This document shows positions 5,938 through 6,704 of a stretch of DNA of 6,704 bases, piece by piece. Origin of the DNA: Cyclobacteriaceae bacterium (GTDB lineage Bacteria > Bacteroidota > Bacteroidia > Cytophagales > Cyclobacteriaceae); assembly GCA_947458795.1 (NCBI GenBank), contig CANHCD010000121.1:1-6704 (forward strand), read 5' to 3'. A program made the translations under genes and the position numbers. The notes below the pieces were generated by a model. It saw only the letters and a list, made by a program, of their open reading frames with translations, was not told where the DNA came from and did no database searches. Each line of letters starts with the position of its first letter. Position 1 is the stretch's first letter.

Positions 5938-6420
5938 ATGACCTTTCAATTTCGCATTTTCCTGGTTGCACTACTTTTTTGGTCTTTAACCCAAGAAGTA
6001 GTAGCACAAGTAGATACTACCCAAGTAGTACTTACAGATGCGGATTGGACCAAGTATGCTCAAATCGAGGTGATGACTTCGAAGTACATGGCCGATAAAA
6101 CCAAGGAGCTGAAGGAATGGATCAGTGCCAAGGAAGGACTGGGTGGAGGTGCTCGATACAATCAAATTAAAGGTGTTTGGGGCAATGCCAAAAAAGAAAT
6201 GGCCATTGGTTTGACGGAAAAGGAGCGGGTAGCTTACCAAGAAGCACTTGCCTTTCAAAATTCACTGCAAAAAATGGTGATTGGGTTTCAGGCAGATTTG
6301 ATTCGTGATGAGAAATTATTGGGATTGAAGATTTTTGAGCAAATCTCCAAGGCCATTCAAAATGATCCCGTATTGAAGGAAAAGCTAGTTCAGAAAGTGG
6401 CCCAGTTGACTAAGAAGTAG
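5938..6420 (+). CDS. Small exported protein of unknown function
   Basis: I do not recognise the family. The protein has 160 residues. Residues 1-24 are a signal peptide: a short N-terminus with Arg6, the hydrophobic core IFLVALLFWSL and a cleavage-like VVAQ at 21-24, as in the protease. No lipoprotein cysteine follows. The mature part of about 136 residues is rich in Lys, Glu, Ala and Gln and looks largely alpha-helical, with a glycine break GLGGG at 67-71, a Trp-containing segment QIKGVWGNAKKE (76-87) and a basic end (QLTKK). The spacing of charged and hydrophobic residues would suit a helical bundle or coiled-coil in the periplasm; this is inference. There is no sorting domain for type IX secretion and no enzyme motif. 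It starts 59 bp after rpe and is followed by another exported protein after 82 bp. Confidence 0.8.
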   Translation: MTFQFRIFLVALLFWSLTQEVVAQVDTTQVVLTDADWTKYAQIEVMTSKYMADKTKELKEWISAKEGLGGGARYNQIKGVWGNAKKEMAIGLTEKERVAYQEALAFQNSLQKMVIGFQADLIRDEKLLGLKIFEQISKAIQNDPVLKEKLVQKVAQLTKK

Positions 6421-6502
6421 GATTAAAATCGTTTCAATGGGCAGGATTTATAATTATTGGCTTTTCACACACCAAAAGGGTTTCGCTGTTCGTTTTTTAC
6501 TT

Positions 6503-6704
6503 ATGTCCAAAAAAAGGTTTTGCCTGTTGTTTTCTTTTTTATTGCTTTTAAGTACTCCTTCTTTTTCTCAAGACGAAGATGTTTTTGGCATTACCAGAAA
6601 AGCGAGATCTCCTAAAAGTGAATCTAGCATCGGCAATGCATTTCGGTCGATACAGCAAATGTTTTCATTTCAATTAGCTACTGGCGCAGCGCAGTATACG
6701 ATGG
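6503..6704 (+). CDS. Exported protein of unknown function, 3' end cut by window edge
   Basis: Only 67 codons are visible. From ATG 6503 the protein begins MSKKRFCLLFSFLLLLSTPS and continues FSQDEDVFG, a typical signal peptide with a likely cut after SFSQ at about residue 22. The mature part starts with an acidic DEDVFGI, then a basic, Ser-rich stretch (TRKARSPKSESS), then NAFRSIQQMFSFQLATGAAQYTM. The last segment alternates polar and hydrophobic residues like the first strand of an outer-membrane barrel, but this is a guess from very little sequence. The same frame is open from an upstream ATG at 6437 and would add 22 residues before the signal peptide; 6503 is preferred because it places the charged and hydrophobic regions correctly. 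It lies 82 bp after the small exported protein and may belong to the same transcript. Confidence 0.7.
   Translation, partial: MSKKRFCLLFSFLLLLSTPSFSQDEDVFGITRKARSPKSESSIGNAFRSIQQMFSFQLATGAAQYTM

Overview
The window looks like chromosomal DNA of a Bacteroidota bacterium, most likely of the Cytophagales (Algoriphagus/Cyclobacteriaceae type). The evidence is a subtilisin-like protease with the Bacteroidota-type prodomain and a C-terminal type IX secretion (T9SS) sorting domain, signal peptides ending in A-Q, starts without usable Shine-Dalgarno sequences, and a promoter candidate of the Bacteroidota form TTTG-N20-TAnnTTTG. The genus is an inference from style, not a database result. I see no tRNA, rRNA, CRISPR, transposase or phage gene.

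Layout, left to right. (1) The 3' part of an atypical SDR NAD(P)-binding protein of the YbjT type, open at the left edge. (2) An aldo/keto reductase 43 bp downstream with the complete Asp43-Tyr48-Lys77-His110 tetrad, ending in a clear intrinsic terminator. (3) A convergent minus-strand gene for a protein resembling phosphoribosylanthranilate isomerase (TrpF) that lacks the catalytic cysteine and the usual phosphate-binding glycines. (4) A divergent intergenic region of about 470 bp holding a promoter candidate for the TrpF-like gene, a 12-bp palindrome, a nested inverted repeat with an 8-bp tandem repeat, and a second, bulged inverted repeat. (5) A plus-strand run: secreted S8 protease, ribulose-phosphate 3-epimerase (rpe), a small exported protein of unknown function, and the 5' end of another exported protein cut by the right edge.

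The genes do not form one recognisable pathway. The first two are probable NAD(P)H-linked oxidoreductases and may be co-transcribed. Rpe is a housekeeping pentose-phosphate enzyme. The protease and the two exported proteins belong to the cell envelope or exterior. The last four genes share a strand with gaps of about 50 to 80 bp and could form an operon, although no shared function is visible.

I found no convincing evidence of a new multi-gene system. The items most worth a second look are the active-site-altered TrpF-like protein and the structured repeats in the divergent intergenic region. Two start sites (TrpF-like gene and protease) should be placed downstream of the longest open frame.
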